Source: Aquincola tertiaricarbonis
GTDB taxonomy: Bacteria; Pseudomonadota; Gammaproteobacteria; Burkholderiales; Burkholderiaceae_C
Direction of reading: 5' to 3'
Assembly: GCF_023573145.1 (NCBI RefSeq)
Contig: NZ_CP097636.1
Span: 868,001-932,000 of the forward strand
Length of the DNA: 64,000 nucleotides
This document shows positions 8,492 to 18,217 of the stretch, piece after piece (the first letter of the stretch is position 1; the number at the start of each line of letters is the position of its first letter). The notes under the pieces were generated by a model, which had not been told where the DNA came from, made no database searches, and saw only the letters and a program-made list of their open reading frames with translations. Both the position numbers and the translations under genes were made by a program.

Positions 8492-9601
8492 TCAGGGCTG
8501 CGGCTGCAGGGCGCGGCGATGGAACTCGACGATGCGGGCCTGGGCGGCCACCCGCTGGGCGGCATCGAAGCCCGGCACCGGCAGGCCTCCGCGCACCTGT
8601 TGCGCCGCCACCTGGGTGGCCACTTCGGGCGGCCAGGGCCACAGCACGTCGAAGTGGCCGCCGCCTTTCAGCTCGCCGAGCGAGGTGCACGTGCCGCAGT
8701 GGCGCAGCACGTGGCGGCTGTGGAAGTCGGGCGCCAGCACTTCGTCGCGGTCGGCGCCCAGCACGCCCACCGGGATGCGGATGCGCGCCAGGCTCTCGGC
8801 CGAGAAGATCGCCGCCACCGGCACCGCCAGCGTCACCACCGCGATGCGGGGGTCGGGCCGCGGGTCGGCATCGGGTTGCCCGGCGGGTGGCGTGCGGCCG
8901 CCTTGCCAGCGCGTGAGTTCCGGCGGCAGGTAGGCTTCGGGCACGTCACGGGCGTGGTCGAAGCTGGCTTGTCGGGCCGCCTGCTGCTCGGTCGTCAGCG
9001 CGCCGTTGAAGCAGAAGCCGAGGTCCTGCCGCAGGTGCTGCTGGCAGTGCTGCACCAGCGACAGCGTGCGCCACTGTGCGCCGGCCAGCGCGAGCCCGGT
9101 GACGCCGCCGGCCGACATGCCGTGCACGCCCACGCGGTCCAGCGCCAGCCGCGGGCCCCAGGCCGGGTGGGCGGCCAGCGCGTCGATGAGCTGCACCACC
9201 TCCTGTGGCCGCCGGCGGAAGGCGACCGGGCCGGCCTGGGAAGCATCCTGGTAGTTGTCGCCGGCATGCAACGGCTGGGCGACGACGAAGCCGGCTTCGG
9301 CCAGCGCGCTGGCCAGGGCCTGGTCGGGCAGGGCGCTGCCGGCGGTGCCGTGCGACATCACCACCAGCCGCCGCGGCGCGGCCGCCGGGCGCGGCGGCGC
9401 ATCGGGCGCGGCCTGGATCTCGAACGGGCCGTAGCGCAGGGATTGCGTCGGCGCGTCGGTGGGGTAGCTCAGCACCACCGGGCCGTTGGCCAGGGTCAGG
9501 GTGCTGCGGCCGACCTGGGCCGCGGCCGGCGTCAGCTGGCTGGCCAGGGCCAGCAGCGCGGTGGCGGCCAGCAGCGGAGTGCGAAGAGCGTGGTGGGTCA
9601 T
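8492..9601 (-). CDS. Exported alpha/beta hydrolase (predicted dienelactone hydrolase, COG4188-like)
   Basis: A 369-residue secreted hydrolase. It begins with a signal peptide (hydrophobic core LLAATALLALASQL, cleavage after AAAQ). The alpha/beta-hydrolase core shows the oxyanion-loop segment VVMSHGTAGS and the nucleophile elbow GMSAGG. A late Asp (LGADRDEVLAP) and His (LKGGGHFDVLWP) complete a plausible Ser-Asp-His triad. The shape matches the COG4188 predicted dienelactone hydrolase group, which also resembles platelet-activating-factor acetylhydrolases. The substrate is unknown. It stands alone, 118 bases after the HerA-like gene on the same strand. Confidence 0.82.
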   Translation of the reverse strand: MTHHALRTPLLAATALLALASQLTPAAAQVGRSTLTLANGPVVLSYPTDAPTQSLRYGPFEIQAAPDAPPRPAAAPRRLVVMSHGTAGSALPDQALASALAEAGFVVAQPLHAGDNYQDASQAGPVAFRRRPQEVVQLIDALAAHPAWGPRLALDRVGVHGMSAGGVTGLALAGAQWRTLSLVQHCQQHLRQDLGFCFNGALTTEQQAARQASFDHARDVPEAYLPPELTRWQGGRTPPAGQPDADPRPDPRIAVVTLAVPVAAIFSAESLARIRIPVGVLGADRDEVLAPDFHSRHVLRHCGTCTSLGELKGGGHFDVLWPWPPEVATQVAAQQVRGGLPVPGFDAAQRVAAQARIVEFHRRALQPQP

Positions 9602-9719
9602 GGCGGGGCTTCGGCAGTGGCGATGAGGTCACTGTGTCGAGGCCCGGTGCCGCCCGCCAGCGCCGTGCGACAGGCGGGCGTCAGGCTGCGCCAGATGCTG
9701 GGCGCGGGGTGCGATCGGC

Positions 9720-11261
9720 TCAGCGCCGCCGGCGCGTGGCGCCACCGCCGAGCAGCGAACCTAGCACGCCGCGCACCAGCTCGCGGCCGACGGCCGAGCC
9801 GATCTGCCGCACCGCCGAGCTGGCGGCGGCGTCGATCAGGCCGGGCTTGCGGCCGCCGCGCGGGCCGGTGCTGCCGAACACCAGGTCCTTCAGCCCGTCC
9901 ATCAGGCCGCCGCCCGCGGCTTCCGCCGCCGCGCCGCCGCCTTGCTTCGCGGCATCGGCCAGCCGGTCGCCGGCTTCGGCGCTGGCCACGCCGCGGCCCT
10001 TGAGCTTTTCGTAGGCCGATTCACGGTCCACCACCTTCTCGTACACGCCGGCCACCAGCGAGCCGGCGATCAGCGCCTGCCGCTGCTCGGGCGTGATGGG
10101 CCCGATCTGGCTGCCCGGCGGCAGCACGAACACCCGCTCGGTGATGCCGGGCCGGCCCTTCTCGTCCAGGAAGCTGATCAGCGCCTCACCCACCGCCAGC
10201 TCCGTGATGGCGGTCTCGATGTCCAGCTTCGGGTTGGCGCGCATGGTGCTGGCCGCGCTCTTGACGGCTTTCTGGTCGCGCGGCGTGAAGGCGCGCAGCG
10301 CATGCTGCACCCGGTTGCCCAGCTGGGCCAGCACGGTGTCGGGCACGTCCAGCGGGTTCTGCGTCACGAAGTACACGCCCACGCCCTTGGAACGCACCAG
10401 CCGCACCACCAGCTCGATGCGTTCCACCAGCGCGGCGGGCGCGTCCTTGAACAGCAGATGCGCCTCGTCGAAGAAGAACACCAGCTTGGGCTTGTCCGGG
10501 TCACCGATCTCGGGCAGCTGCTCGAACAGCTCGCTCAGCATCCACAGCAGGAAGGTGGCGTACAGCCGCGGCGCGTTCATCAGCTTGTCGGCGGCCAGGA
10601 TGTTGATGACGCCCTGGCCATCGGCGGTCTGCATGAAGTCGGCGATGTCCAGCATCGGTTCGCCGAAGAACTGGTCACCGCCCTGCTGCTCGATCTGCAG
10701 CAGGCCGCGCTGGATGGCGCCTACGCTGGCGGCGCTGACGTTGCCGTATTCGGTGGTGAACTGGCTGGCGTTCTCGCCCACGTGCTGCAGCATGGCGCGC
10801 AGGTCCTTCAGGTCCAGCAGCAGCAGGCCCTGGTCGTCCGCGATCTTGAACACCAGGCTCAGCACGCCGGCCTGCGTCTCGTTGAGCGCCAGCATGCGGG
10901 CCAGCAGCAGCGGCCCCATGTCGCTGACGGTGGCGCGCACCGGGTGGCCCTGCTGGCCGAACACGTCCCACAGCGTGGTGGGGCAGGCGGCGGGCGTGGG
11001 CGCCTCCAGCCCGCGCTCGGCCAGCACCGCGGACAGCTTGGGGCTGATGCTGCCGGCCTGGCTGATGCCGGTCAGGTCGCCCTTCACGTCGGCCATGAAC
11101 ACCGGCACGCCGATGCGGCTGAAGCCCTCGGCCATCGCCTGCAGGGTGATGGTCTTGCCGGTGCCGGTGGCGCCGGTGATCAGGCCGTGGCGGTTGGCCA
11201 GGCCCGGCAGCAGCTGGCATTCCACGCTGCCGTGGCGGGCGATGAGAAGGGGTTCGGGCAT
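9720..11261 (-). CDS. HerA-like P-loop ATPase (DUF853 family)
   Basis: A 513-residue ATPase related to HerA/FtsK DNA translocases. Walker A is GATGTGKT near residue 30 and Walker B is [12 protein letters not shown] near 270; the sensor region [16 protein letters not shown] follows. The C terminus is a Gly/Ala/Arg-rich tail ([11 protein letters not shown], ending GGGATRRRR), typical of the DUF853 group. A GGAG site lies seven bases before the ATG. The protein is probably a cytoplasmic DNA-processing motor, but no NurA-like nuclease partner is nearby, so its actual role is not clear. It follows the unrecognised 374-aa gene by 53 bases. Confidence 0.88.
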   Translation of the reverse strand: MPEPLLIARHGSVECQLLPGLANRHGLITGATGTGKTITLQAMAEGFSRIGVPVFMADVKGDLTGISQAGSISPKLSAVLAERGLEAPTPAACPTTLWDVFGQQGHPVRATVSDMGPLLLARMLALNETQAGVLSLVFKIADDQGLLLLDLKDLRAMLQHVGENASQFTTEYGNVSAASVGAIQRGLLQIEQQGGDQFFGEPMLDIADFMQTADGQGVINILAADKLMNAPRLYATFLLWMLSELFEQLPEIGDPDKPKLVFFFDEAHLLFKDAPAALVERIELVVRLVRSKGVGVYFVTQNPLDVPDTVLAQLGNRVQHALRAFTPRDQKAVKSAASTMRANPKLDIETAITELAVGEALISFLDEKGRPGITERVFVLPPGSQIGPITPEQRQALIAGSLVAGVYEKVVDRESAYEKLKGRGVASAEAGDRLADAAKQGGGAAAEAAGGGLMDGLKDLVFGSTGPRGGRKPGLIDAAASSAVRQIGSAVGRELVRGVLGSLLGGGATRRRR

Positions 11262-11314
11262 GGGCGCTCTCCGGGGGAAACCGGCCGCAGTCTAAGCCGC
11301 GGTGGGCGCCGTTT

Positions 11315-12439
11315 TCAGCCCGCGTCGCGGCTGTCCACCAGGCCGACGATGGGCAGGCCCAGTCGCCTGGAGCAGGCCCGCAGCGCCTTGTAGACGCCTT
11401 CGGGCAGGGCCAGGTCGCCATTGCGCTTGGTCAGCGGGGAACCGTCGGGCTGGATGCGCAGGAACAAGCCCTTGACCTTGAGCATCGGCCCGGCCTGCAC
11501 CACCTCGTTCCAGCCGGTGATCTTCTTTTTCTTGGCCTCTTCCAGGTTGGTGTGCGCCAACACCTGCTCGGGCGACATCAGGCGCATCGGCTGGCTGTCG
11601 AACAGGTGGTTGGTCTCGTAGAACTTGCGCAGCACCTCCTCGTTCAGCCGCCCGTCGTCCAGCGGCTTGTTGCCGGTGTGCGGCGCGGCCCGGGTGTTGG
11701 TCTGGGTGCCGGTGTGGTTCTCGAAGTTCTGGTCACCGCCGCTGGCCGTCAGGATGCCCATCGGGTGGCACTGCAGGATGAGCCCGCAGTTGCCGTAGAT
11801 CACGGCGTTGTCGTGGGCGATGACCGAAGTGGACACCGCGCTCCACTTGTAGATCGTCTTGTCGAAGTCTTCCAGCGTGGGCACCGCGCGCTCGTCGTTG
11901 GGCAGCGAGGTGATGCTGAAGCGGTACTGCGCCTTGCGGCCGTCTCGGGTGATCAGCACCGGCGGCTTGAGCTTGTCGAACGCGTGGAAGGGCGGCAGCG
12001 TGTTCGGGTTGGTGAAGTTGGTGGGCATCCAGGCGGTGCGGCCCTGCACCGACAGGATGCTGGGGAACATCGAGCGGAAGGCGCGCCGCAACGCCTCGGT
12101 GTCCTTCATCGCCAGGTAGCGCTTGCGCAGCTCCGGCGCTTCGCTCAGCGGGCGGCCGCGCACGGTGAATTCGGCCAGCATCGTCGCCCGCATCACCTTC
12201 CGCTGCTCCTGGCGCTCGTCGCTGTTCTTGAAGGATTCGCTCAGCGACAGCGCGCTGTCCAGATCCTTGCGCGACAGGCCGAGGGTGAGGATCTTGTCCT
12301 CGATCATCCGCGCGTAGTGCTTGTTGATCGCGCTCTGCTGGTCGCGCTCGAATGAGGAGCTCTGGTGCCGGCTCTCGTAGGCGCACAGCGGCCCGCTGCT
12401 GCGGATGAAGTCCAGGGTGGCGTTCAGACGGTCGTTCAT
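11315..12439 (-). CDS. Unrecognised 374-aa soluble protein
   Basis: I do not recognise this protein. It has no signal peptide and no membrane segment. The N-terminal third is charged and helical (SRHQSSSFERDQQSAINKHY, RKDLDSALSLSESFKNSDE). The centre looks globular with beta-rich stretches (PPVLITRDGRKAQYRFSITS, NAVIYGNCGLILQCHPMG), followed by a polar segment (GGDQNFENHTGTQTNTR) and a basic cluster EEAKKKKITGW. Codon use is GC-rich like its neighbours, but the amino acid composition is less Ala/Leu-biased than theirs. It is divergent from yebC and upstream of the HerA-like ATPase on the same strand, with no sign that they work together. Coding status is supported by clean codon bias and length. 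Confidence 0.75.
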   Translation of the reverse strand: MNDRLNATLDFIRSSGPLCAYESRHQSSSFERDQQSAINKHYARMIEDKILTLGLSRKDLDSALSLSESFKNSDERQEQRKVMRATMLAEFTVRGRPLSEAPELRKRYLAMKDTEALRRAFRSMFPSILSVQGRTAWMPTNFTNPNTLPPFHAFDKLKPPVLITRDGRKAQYRFSITSLPNDERAVPTLEDFDKTIYKWSAVSTSVIAHDNAVIYGNCGLILQCHPMGILTASGGDQNFENHTGTQTNTRAAPHTGNKPLDDGRLNEEVLRKFYETNHLFDSQPMRLMSPEQVLAHTNLEEAKKKKITGWNEVVQAGPMLKVKGLFLRIQPDGSPLTKRNGDLALPEGVYKALRACSRRLGLPIVGLVDSRDAG

Positions 12440-12617
12440 CTTCTGCGGTTCGCGGCCGGGCCGCGCATGCTGGCGCCCGTGCCGGGCCGGCGCCCTCGCC
12501 CCACGGTACGACTGCAGGTGGGGCAGGGGGCACCGCTAAAATCCGGCGCGAGCATATCCAAACCACCTGCGCCTTCCGAGGTTTTTCGGCCTGGGCGCCG
12601 CGACGAGAAAGAGATTC

Positions 12618-13352
12618 ATGGCCGGACATTCCAAATGGGCCAACATCCAGCACCGCAAGGGCCGCCAGGACGAAAAGCGCGGCAAGGTCTGGACCCGGGT
12701 GATCCGCGAGATCATGGTGGCCGCGCGCCAGGGCGGCGGCGACCCCGCCGCCAACCCGCGGCTGCGGCTGGCCGTCGACAAGGCCAAGGCCGCCAACATG
12801 CCGGCCGACACCGTCAAGCGCAACATCGACAAGGCCACCGGCAACCTCGAAGGCGTCAACTACGAGGAAATCCGCTATGAGGGCTACGGCATCGGCGGCG
12901 CGGCCATCATCGTCGACTGCATGACCGACAACCGGGTGCGCACGGTGGCCGAGGTGCGGCACGCCTTCAGCAAGTACGGCGGCAACCTGGGCACCGAAGG
13001 TTCGGTGGCCTTCCAGTTCAAGCACTGCGGCCAGCTGGTGTTCGCACCCGGCACCGACGAAGACAAGGTGATGGAAGTGGCGCTGGAGTCCGGCGCCGAC
13101 GATGTGGTCACCGGCGACGACGGCTCGATCGAGGTGCTGACGCCCCCGGCCGAGTTCGAAGCCGTGAAGAACGCGCTGGAAGCCGCCGGCCTGAAGGCCG
13201 AGATCGCCGAGGTGACGATGCGCGCCGAAAACACCATCGAGCTGGCCGGCGAAGACGCCCAGCGCATGCAGAAACTGCTCGACGTCATCGAAGACCTGGA
13301 CGACGTGCAGGACGTGTTCCACAACGCGGTCCTTGACGACCAAGCCTCATGA
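12618..13352 (+). CDS. yebC: YebC/PmpR family protein (TACO1 homologue)
   Basis: A 244-residue member of the YebC/TACO1 family, long annotated as a transcriptional regulator; some members help ribosomes through proline-rich stretches. The signature N terminus [18 protein letters not shown] is present, followed by [16 protein letters not shown] and the [18 protein letters not shown] segment. The length is normal. Its stop overlaps the purD start in an ATGA, so it heads a coupled series yebC-purD-hemF. A possible -10 element, TAAAAT, lies at 12537-12542, but no good -35 partner was seen. Confidence 0.96.
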   Translation: MAGHSKWANIQHRKGRQDEKRGKVWTRVIREIMVAARQGGGDPAANPRLRLAVDKAKAANMPADTVKRNIDKATGNLEGVNYEEIRYEGYGIGGAAIIVDCMTDNRVRTVAEVRHAFSKYGGNLGTEGSVAFQFKHCGQLVFAPGTDEDKVMEVALESGADDVVTGDDGSIEVLTPPAEFEAVKNALEAAGLKAEIAEVTMRAENTIELAGEDAQRMQKLLDVIEDLDDVQDVFHNAVLDDQAS

Positions 13353-14632
13353 AGATTCTTGTCATCGGCGGCGGCGGCCGCGAGCATGCGCTGGCCTGGA
13401 AGCTGGCGCAGTCGCCCCGGGCCAGCAAGGTCTACGTCGCACCGGGCAACGGCGGCACCGCGCTGGCCCCGCAGTTGCACAACATCGCCATCACCGACCC
13501 GGCCGCGCTGGCCGACTTCGTGGTGGCCGAGAAGATCGCGCTCACCGTGGTGGGCCCCGAGGCGCCGCTGGCCGCCGGCGTGGTGGACGTGTTCCGCGCC
13601 CGCGGGCTGCGCATCTTCGGCCCCACGCAGGCCGCCGCGCAGCTGGAAAGCTCCAAGGCCTTCGCCAAGGCCTTCATGAAGCGGCATCAGATTCCCACCG
13701 CCGCTTACGAAACCTTCAGCGACGCCGCCCAGGCCCACGCCTATGTGGACGCGCAGGGCGCGCCCATCGTCATCAAGGCCGACGGCCTGGCCGCCGGCAA
13801 GGGCGTGGTGGTGGCCATGACGCTGCAGGAAGCGCATGAGGCCATCGACTTCATGCTGCTGGACAACAAGCTGGGCGTGCAGCACAACGCCGACGGTGCC
13901 CGTGTGGTGATCGAAGAGTTCATGCAGGGTGAAGAAGCCAGCTTCATCGTGCTGTGCGACGGCAAGAACGTGCTGCCGCTGGCCACCAGCCAGGACCACA
14001 AGCGCATTGGCGACGGCGACACCGGCCCCAACACCGGCGGCATGGGCGCGTACTCGCCCGCGCCGGTGGTCACGCCCAACGTGCATGCGAAGGTGATGCA
14101 CGAGATCGTGCACCCCACCATCGCCGGCATGACCAAGGACCACATGCCGTTCACCGGCTTCCTGTACGTGGGCCTGATGATCGATGCGCAGGGCAACCCG
14201 CGCACGGTGGAGTTCAACGCCCGCCTGGGCGACCCCGAGGCCGAAGTCATCCTGATGCGCCTGAAGAGCGACCTGGTGGACGTGCTGATGCATGCCACCG
14301 ACGGCACGCTGGACAAGGTGTCGCTGGACTGGGACCGCCGCTTCGCGCTGGGCGTGGTGATGGCGGCCGAGGGCTACCCGGCCAACCCGCGCAAGGGCGA
14401 CGTCATCACCGGCCTGCCGGCCGCCACCCACGACGCCATCGTCTTCCATGCCGGCACCACGCAGCAGGCCGATGGCAGCATCGCCGTCTCCGGCGGCCGG
14501 GTGCTGTGCGTCACCGTGCTGGGCGAATCGGCCAAGACCGCGCAGCAGCGGGCCTACGAGTACCTGCGGCCGATCCAGTTCGCTGGCGCGCAGTACCGCA
14601 ACGACATCGGGCATCGGGCCATCAAGCGATGA
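13349..14632 (+). CDS. purD: Phosphoribosylamine-glycine ligase
   Basis: Second step of de novo purine synthesis: joins 5-phosphoribosylamine and glycine with ATP to give GAR. The 427-residue protein starts [18 protein letters not shown], a typical PurD N domain, and contains the ATP-grasp parts ([17 protein letters not shown]), [20 protein letters not shown] and the metal-binding [13 protein letters not shown]. The length is standard. The start overlaps the yebC stop, and the stop overlaps the hemF start, each by four bases, implying coupled translation. Confidence 0.97.
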   Translation: MKILVIGGGGREHALAWKLAQSPRASKVYVAPGNGGTALAPQLHNIAITDPAALADFVVAEKIALTVVGPEAPLAAGVVDVFRARGLRIFGPTQAAAQLESSKAFAKAFMKRHQIPTAAYETFSDAAQAHAYVDAQGAPIVIKADGLAAGKGVVVAMTLQEAHEAIDFMLLDNKLGVQHNADGARVVIEEFMQGEEASFIVLCDGKNVLPLATSQDHKRIGDGDTGPNTGGMGAYSPAPVVTPNVHAKVMHEIVHPTIAGMTKDHMPFTGFLYVGLMIDAQGNPRTVEFNARLGDPEAEVILMRLKSDLVDVLMHATDGTLDKVSLDWDRRFALGVVMAAEGYPANPRKGDVITGLPAATHDAIVFHAGTTQQADGSIAVSGGRVLCVTVLGESAKTAQQRAYEYLRPIQFAGAQYRNDIGHRAIKR

Positions 14633-15570
14633 GCTTCGAGGCGGTACGGGCCTACCTGCTGGGCCTGCAGGACAGCATCGTCGATGCGCTGCAGGCTGAA
14701 GACGGCAAGCCTTTTTTCACCGACGCCTGGGTGCGTGAGCCCGAAGAAAAGCTGCAGGGCGACGGCCGCTCGCGGCTGGTGGAAGACGGCGGCCTGCTGG
14801 AGCGCGGTGGCTGCAACTTCAGCCATGTGCGCGGCCCGCAGCTGCCGCCTTCGGCCACCCAGCACCGGCCCGAACTGGCCGGCGCGCCATTCGAGGCCAT
14901 GGGCGTATCGTTGGTGATGCACCCGCGCAACCCCTATGTGCCCACGGTGCACATGAACGTGCGCATGCTGGCCGCGCTGCCTGAGGGCAAGCCGCCTGTC
15001 ACCTGGTTCGGCGGCGGCATGGACCTGACGCCCTACTACGGCTTCGAGGAAGACGCGGTGCACTTCCACCGCAGCTGCGCGCAGGCGCTGGCACCGTTCG
15101 GCGAAGGTTTGTACCCGCGCTTCAAAGCCTGGTGCGACGAGTACTTCTTCCTCAAGCACCGGCAGGAGCCGCGCGGCGTGGGCGGCATCTTCTACGACGA
15201 CTTCGCCGAAGGCGGCTTCGAGCCCGGCTTTGCGATGACACGCGCGGTGGGCGATGCCTTTTTGAAGGCTTACCTGCCCATCGTGCAGCGCCGCCGTGGC
15301 CTGGCCTGGGGGGAGCGTGAGCGCGAGTTCCAGCTGTACCGCCGCGGCCGCTACGTCGAGTTCAACCTGGTGTGGGACCGCGGCACGCACTTCGGCCTGC
15401 AGTCGGGCGGCCGCACCGAAAGCATCCTGATGTCGATGCCGCCGCACGCCACCTGGCGCTACGACTGGCAGCCCGCGCCGGGCACGCCCGAGGCGCGCCT
15501 GTACACCGACTTCCTGCGCCCGCGCGACTGGGCCGCTGAAGCGCTGCCCGCGGCCGGGCCCGCCGCTTGA
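14629..15570 (+). CDS. hemF: Oxygen-dependent coproporphyrinogen III oxidase
   Basis: Converts coproporphyrinogen III to protoporphyrinogen IX with oxygen in haem synthesis. The 313-residue protein has the family signatures [18 protein letters not shown] and [22 protein letters not shown], plus [17 protein letters not shown] start it at the ATG at 14629, inside the purD stop (ATGA), which gives [14 protein letters not shown], the expected N terminus; the open frame extends far upstream but only as a shadow of purD. The aerobic enzyme implies growth with oxygen. Confidence 0.97.
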   Translation: MSFEAVRAYLLGLQDSIVDALQAEDGKPFFTDAWVREPEEKLQGDGRSRLVEDGGLLERGGCNFSHVRGPQLPPSATQHRPELAGAPFEAMGVSLVMHPRNPYVPTVHMNVRMLAALPEGKPPVTWFGGGMDLTPYYGFEEDAVHFHRSCAQALAPFGEGLYPRFKAWCDEYFFLKHRQEPRGVGGIFYDDFAEGGFEPGFAMTRAVGDAFLKAYLPIVQRRRGLAWGEREREFQLYRRGRYVEFNLVWDRGTHFGLQSGGRTESILMSMPPHATWRYDWQPAPGTPEARLYTDFLRPRDWAAEALPAAGPAA

Positions 15571-15580
15571 GACCCGAAGC

Positions 15581-16171
15581 TTGAGCCGCATCGGCATCTT
15601 CGGCGGCAGCTTCGACCCGGTGCACAACACGCACCTGGCGCTGGCGACGGCCGCCACGCAGCACCTGCAGCTGGACGAACTGCGCTGGGTGCCCACCGGG
15701 CATCCGTGGCACAAGACCAGCCGGCCGGCCGATGCCGCGCACCGTGTGGCCATGCTCAAGCTGGCGCTGGCCGGCCAGCCGCAGTGGCGCATCGACGAGC
15801 TGGAACTGCACCGCAGCGGCCCCAGCTACACCATCGACACCGTGCGCTGGCTGCAGGCGGCCGAGCCGGGCACGCACCAATGGTTCCTGGTCATCGGCCA
15901 GGACCAGTACGAAAAGTTCGCCACCTGGCACGGCTGGCAGGAGTTGCTGCAGCGCGTGACGCTGGCGGTGGCCAACCGTGCCGGCGTGCCGCCGGTGGCG
16001 CCGCCGGCGCTGCAGGCCGTGCCGCATGCGCTGGAAGTGGTGCCCATGCCGCCCAGTGAACTGGCCGCCACTGATATCCGATCCCGATTGGCACAGGGAT
16101 TGCCGATCGATATGCTGGTGCCGCCCCAGGTCGCCAGCTATATTGCCCAAAACGCTCTGTACCGAAAATAA
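15581..16171 (+). CDS. nadD: Nicotinate-nucleotide adenylyltransferase
   Basis: Adenylates nicotinate mononucleotide in NAD synthesis. The 196-residue protein shows the nucleotidyltransferase motif GIFGGSFDPVHNTHL at the start and the second motif TDIRSRLAQG near the end, then LVPPQVASYI. The only sensible start is a TTG at 15581 (no ATG precedes the motif), 10 bases after the hemF stop, so expression may be tuned low. The order nadD-rsfS-rlmH is a conserved proteobacterial cluster. Confidence 0.95.
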   Translation: MSRIGIFGGSFDPVHNTHLALATAATQHLQLDELRWVPTGHPWHKTSRPADAAHRVAMLKLALAGQPQWRIDELELHRSGPSYTIDTVRWLQAAEPGTHQWFLVIGQDQYEKFATWHGWQELLQRVTLAVANRAGVPPVAPPALQAVPHALEVVPMPPSELAATDIRSRLAQGLPIDMLVPPQVASYIAQNALYRK

Positions 16172-16175
16172 CTGA

Positions 16176-16991
16176 ATGGACATCCGCAAACTGCAGCGCG
16201 CCATCGTCGATGGCCTGGAAGACGTGAAGGCCCAGAACATCGTGGTCTTCAACACGGAGCACCTGTCGCCGCTGTTCGAACGTGTGATCGTCGCCTCGGG
16301 CACGAGCAACCGCCAGACCAAGGCGCTGGCTGCCAGTGTGCGCGATGCCGTCAAGGCCAGCGGCATGCAGGTGCTGCGCACCGAAGGCGAAGACAACGGC
16401 GAATGGATCATCGTGGACTGCGGCGCCGCCGTCGCCCACATCATGCAGCCCGGCATCCGCGAGTACTACCACCTGGAAGAAATCTGGGGCGGCAAGGCCG
16501 TGCGCGTGAAGGTCGAAAGCAAGCGCAAGGGCCTGCCGCAGGCCAGCGAACCGGACGACGAGGACGAGGCCGACGAGGCGCCCGCCCCCAAGGCGGCTGC
16601 CAAGAAGGCGCCGGCCAAGAAGGCCGCTGCCAAGAAGGTGCCTGCCAAGAAGGTGCCTGCCAAGAAGGCCGCCGCCAAGGCCGCGTTCGCCAAGCAGGAA
16701 GCCGACCCCGCCAGCCGCCCGGCTGCGAAGAAGGCGGCCGCCAAGAAGGCACCGGCGAAGAAGGCGGCCGCACCCGCCGCGCCTGAGCGTGTGCAGAAGG
16801 TGGTGGTCAATGCACCGGCCGCCAAGAAGGTGGCCGCGAAGAAGGTGGCTGCCAAGAAGGCACCAGCCAAGAATGTGGCTGCCAAGGCACCAGCCAAGCA
16901 GGTGGCCGCCAAGGCGCCCGCCAGGAAGGTCGCTGCCAAGGCACCGGCCAAGAAAGCCGCCGCCAGGAAGACGGCCAGCCCGCGCGGCTGA
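16176..16991 (+). CDS. rsfS: Ribosomal silencing factor RsfS with long Lys/Ala-rich tail
   Basis: RsfS binds L14 of the 50S subunit and blocks subunit joining when nutrients are scarce. Residues 1 to about 115 are the normal domain ([67 protein letters not shown]). After an acidic linker ([15 protein letters not shown]) comes an extra tail of about 140 residues made of repeats such as [15 protein letters not shown] and [10 protein letters not shown], similar in composition to histone H1-like bacterial proteins. Usual family length is 105-150; this one is 271. The tail DNA contains short tandem repeats (for example around 16620-16680). No frameshift was seen, and rlmH follows after eight bases, so the tail is probably real. 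Confidence 0.95.
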   Translation: MDIRKLQRAIVDGLEDVKAQNIVVFNTEHLSPLFERVIVASGTSNRQTKALAASVRDAVKASGMQVLRTEGEDNGEWIIVDCGAAVAHIMQPGIREYYHLEEIWGGKAVRVKVESKRKGLPQASEPDDEDEADEAPAPKAAAKKAPAKKAAAKKVPAKKVPAKKAAAKAAFAKQEADPASRPAAKKAAAKKAPAKKAAAPAAPERVQKVVVNAPAAKKVAAKKVAAKKAPAKNVAAKAPAKQVAAKAPARKVAAKAPAKKAAARKTASPRG

Positions 16992-16999
16992 CGGCTGCG

Positions 17000-17470
17000 G
17001 TGCGGCTGGTCATCGCCGCCATCGGCCAGCGCCAGCCGGCCTGGGCCGAGGAGGCTTACGCCGATTTCGCCAAGCGCTTTCCGCCCGAGCTGAAGCTGGA
17101 GCTGAAGCCGCTGAAGGCGGAGCCGCGCACCGCCGGCAAACCCGCCGCGGCCATGATGGCCGCCGAGGCCCAGCGCCTGGAAGCCGCGGTGCCCAAGGGC
17201 GCCCGCCGCGTGGTGCTGGACGAGCGCGGCGCCCGGCTCACCACGGTGCAGCTGGCCGAGCGCTTGCGCTTCTGGCTGGGGGACGGCCGCGACGTGGCCT
17301 TCCTCATCGGCGGGCCCGACGGCCTGGACCCCACGCTCAAGGCCACCGGCGACGAGACGCTGCGGCTGTCGGACCTGACGCTGCCGCACGCCTTCGTGCG
17401 GGTGCTGCTGGCCGAGGCGCTGTACCGCGCCTGGTCGGTCACCGCCGGCCATCCTTACCACCGGGAATAG
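17000..17470 (+). CDS. rlmH: 23S rRNA pseudouridine-1915 N3-methyltransferase
   Basis: SPOUT methyltransferase that methylates pseudouridine 1915 in helix 69 of 23S rRNA using S-adenosylmethionine. The 156-residue protein has the usual core: [19 protein letters not shown], the SAM-binding knot [13 protein letters not shown] and the C-terminal [18 protein letters not shown] with final HPYHRE. The start is a GTG at 17000, eight bases after the rsfS stop. The rsfS-rlmH pairing is conserved in bacteria. Confidence 0.96.
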   Translation: MRLVIAAIGQRQPAWAEEAYADFAKRFPPELKLELKPLKAEPRTAGKPAAAMMAAEAQRLEAAVPKGARRVVLDERGARLTTVQLAERLRFWLGDGRDVAFLIGGPDGLDPTLKATGDETLRLSDLTLPHAFVRVLLAEALYRAWSVTAGHPYHRE

Positions 17471-17473
17471 CGC

Positions 17474-18091
17474 ATGCCCCCAGCCTCGATGCACGGCTTC
17501 ATCTACCTGGCGTCGCAAAGCCCGCGGCGGCGCCAGCTGCTTGAGCAGATCGGCGTCAGGCACGAGCTGCTGCTGCCCGACCGCATGGAAAACGCCGAGC
17601 GGCTGGAAGAAGAGCGCAGCGGCGAACTGCCGGCCGACTACGTGCGCCGCGTCACCCGCCTGAAGCTGGATGCGGCGCGCAAGCGCCTGGCCAGGCGCGG
17701 CCTGCCCGAGGCGCCCATCCTCACCAGCGACACCACGGTGGCCATCGGCCGCCGCATCCTGGGCAAACCGGCCGATGCCGAGCAAGCGGCCGAGATGCTG
17801 GCCGCCTTGTCGGGCCGCAGCCACCGTGTGCTCACCGCGGTGGCGGTGAGCAGCGGCCGCAGCACGCTGCTGGAGATGAACGTCTCGCGCGTGCGCTTCG
17901 CCGAGCTGTCGGCGCAGGACATCCGCCGCTACATCGACAGCGGCGAGCCCTTCGGCAAGGCCGGCGCCTATGGCATCCAGGGCCCGGCGGCGGTGTTCAT
18001 CGCCCACATCGAAGGCAGCTACTCCGGCATCATGGGCCTGCCGCTGCATGAAACCGCCACGCTGCTGCGGCGTGCGCGGGTGGTGTTCTAG
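17474..18091 (+). CDS. maf: Maf-type nucleoside triphosphate pyrophosphatase
   Basis: Housecleaning enzyme that hydrolyses non-canonical or methylated nucleotides (dTTP/UTP or m7GTP depending on subtype). The 205-residue protein shows the Maf motif [16 protein letters not shown], catalytic-region residues [18 protein letters not shown], and [31 protein letters not shown] near the end in two adjacent stretches. The ATG at 17474 has a GGGA site upstream; the ATG at 17489 would give [10 protein letters not shown], also plausible. It is usually followed by rng in this group, but here two other genes intervene. Confidence 0.94.
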   Translation: MPPASMHGFIYLASQSPRRRQLLEQIGVRHELLLPDRMENAERLEEERSGELPADYVRRVTRLKLDAARKRLARRGLPEAPILTSDTTVAIGRRILGKPADAEQAAEMLAALSGRSHRVLTAVAVSSGRSTLLEMNVSRVRFAELSAQDIRRYIDSGEPFGKAGAYGIQGPAAVFIAHIEGSYSGIMGLPLHETATLLRRARVVF

Positions 18092-18112
18092 CAGCCCGCT
18101 TCGGACAAACAC

Positions 18113-18131
18113 CGATAACAGCGCGTTATCG
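18113..18131. promoter_or_regulatory. Perfect inverted repeat upstream of tannase gene
   Basis: CGATAAC-AGCGC-GTTATCG, with 7-base arms and a 5-base centre, lies 87 bases before the tannase-like start. There is no T-run after it, so a terminator is unlikely; the size and symmetry fit a regulator-binding site, possibly for a LysR- or TetR-type protein not encoded nearby. The assignment is inference from symmetry and position only. Confidence 0.45.
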
Positions 18132-18217
18132 CGCACCGCTTCCTGCGATCTTCTGCAGGCGGGGGGTCGTCCCTAGGATTTCTGCGTCCCCATGGACACA
18201 GGAAACAGAGGAGACCC

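Noticed and set aside
16530..16991. Frameshift explanation for the RsfS tail
   Set aside because: The frame is continuous, the AKK repeats are consistent, and rlmH follows at normal spacing.
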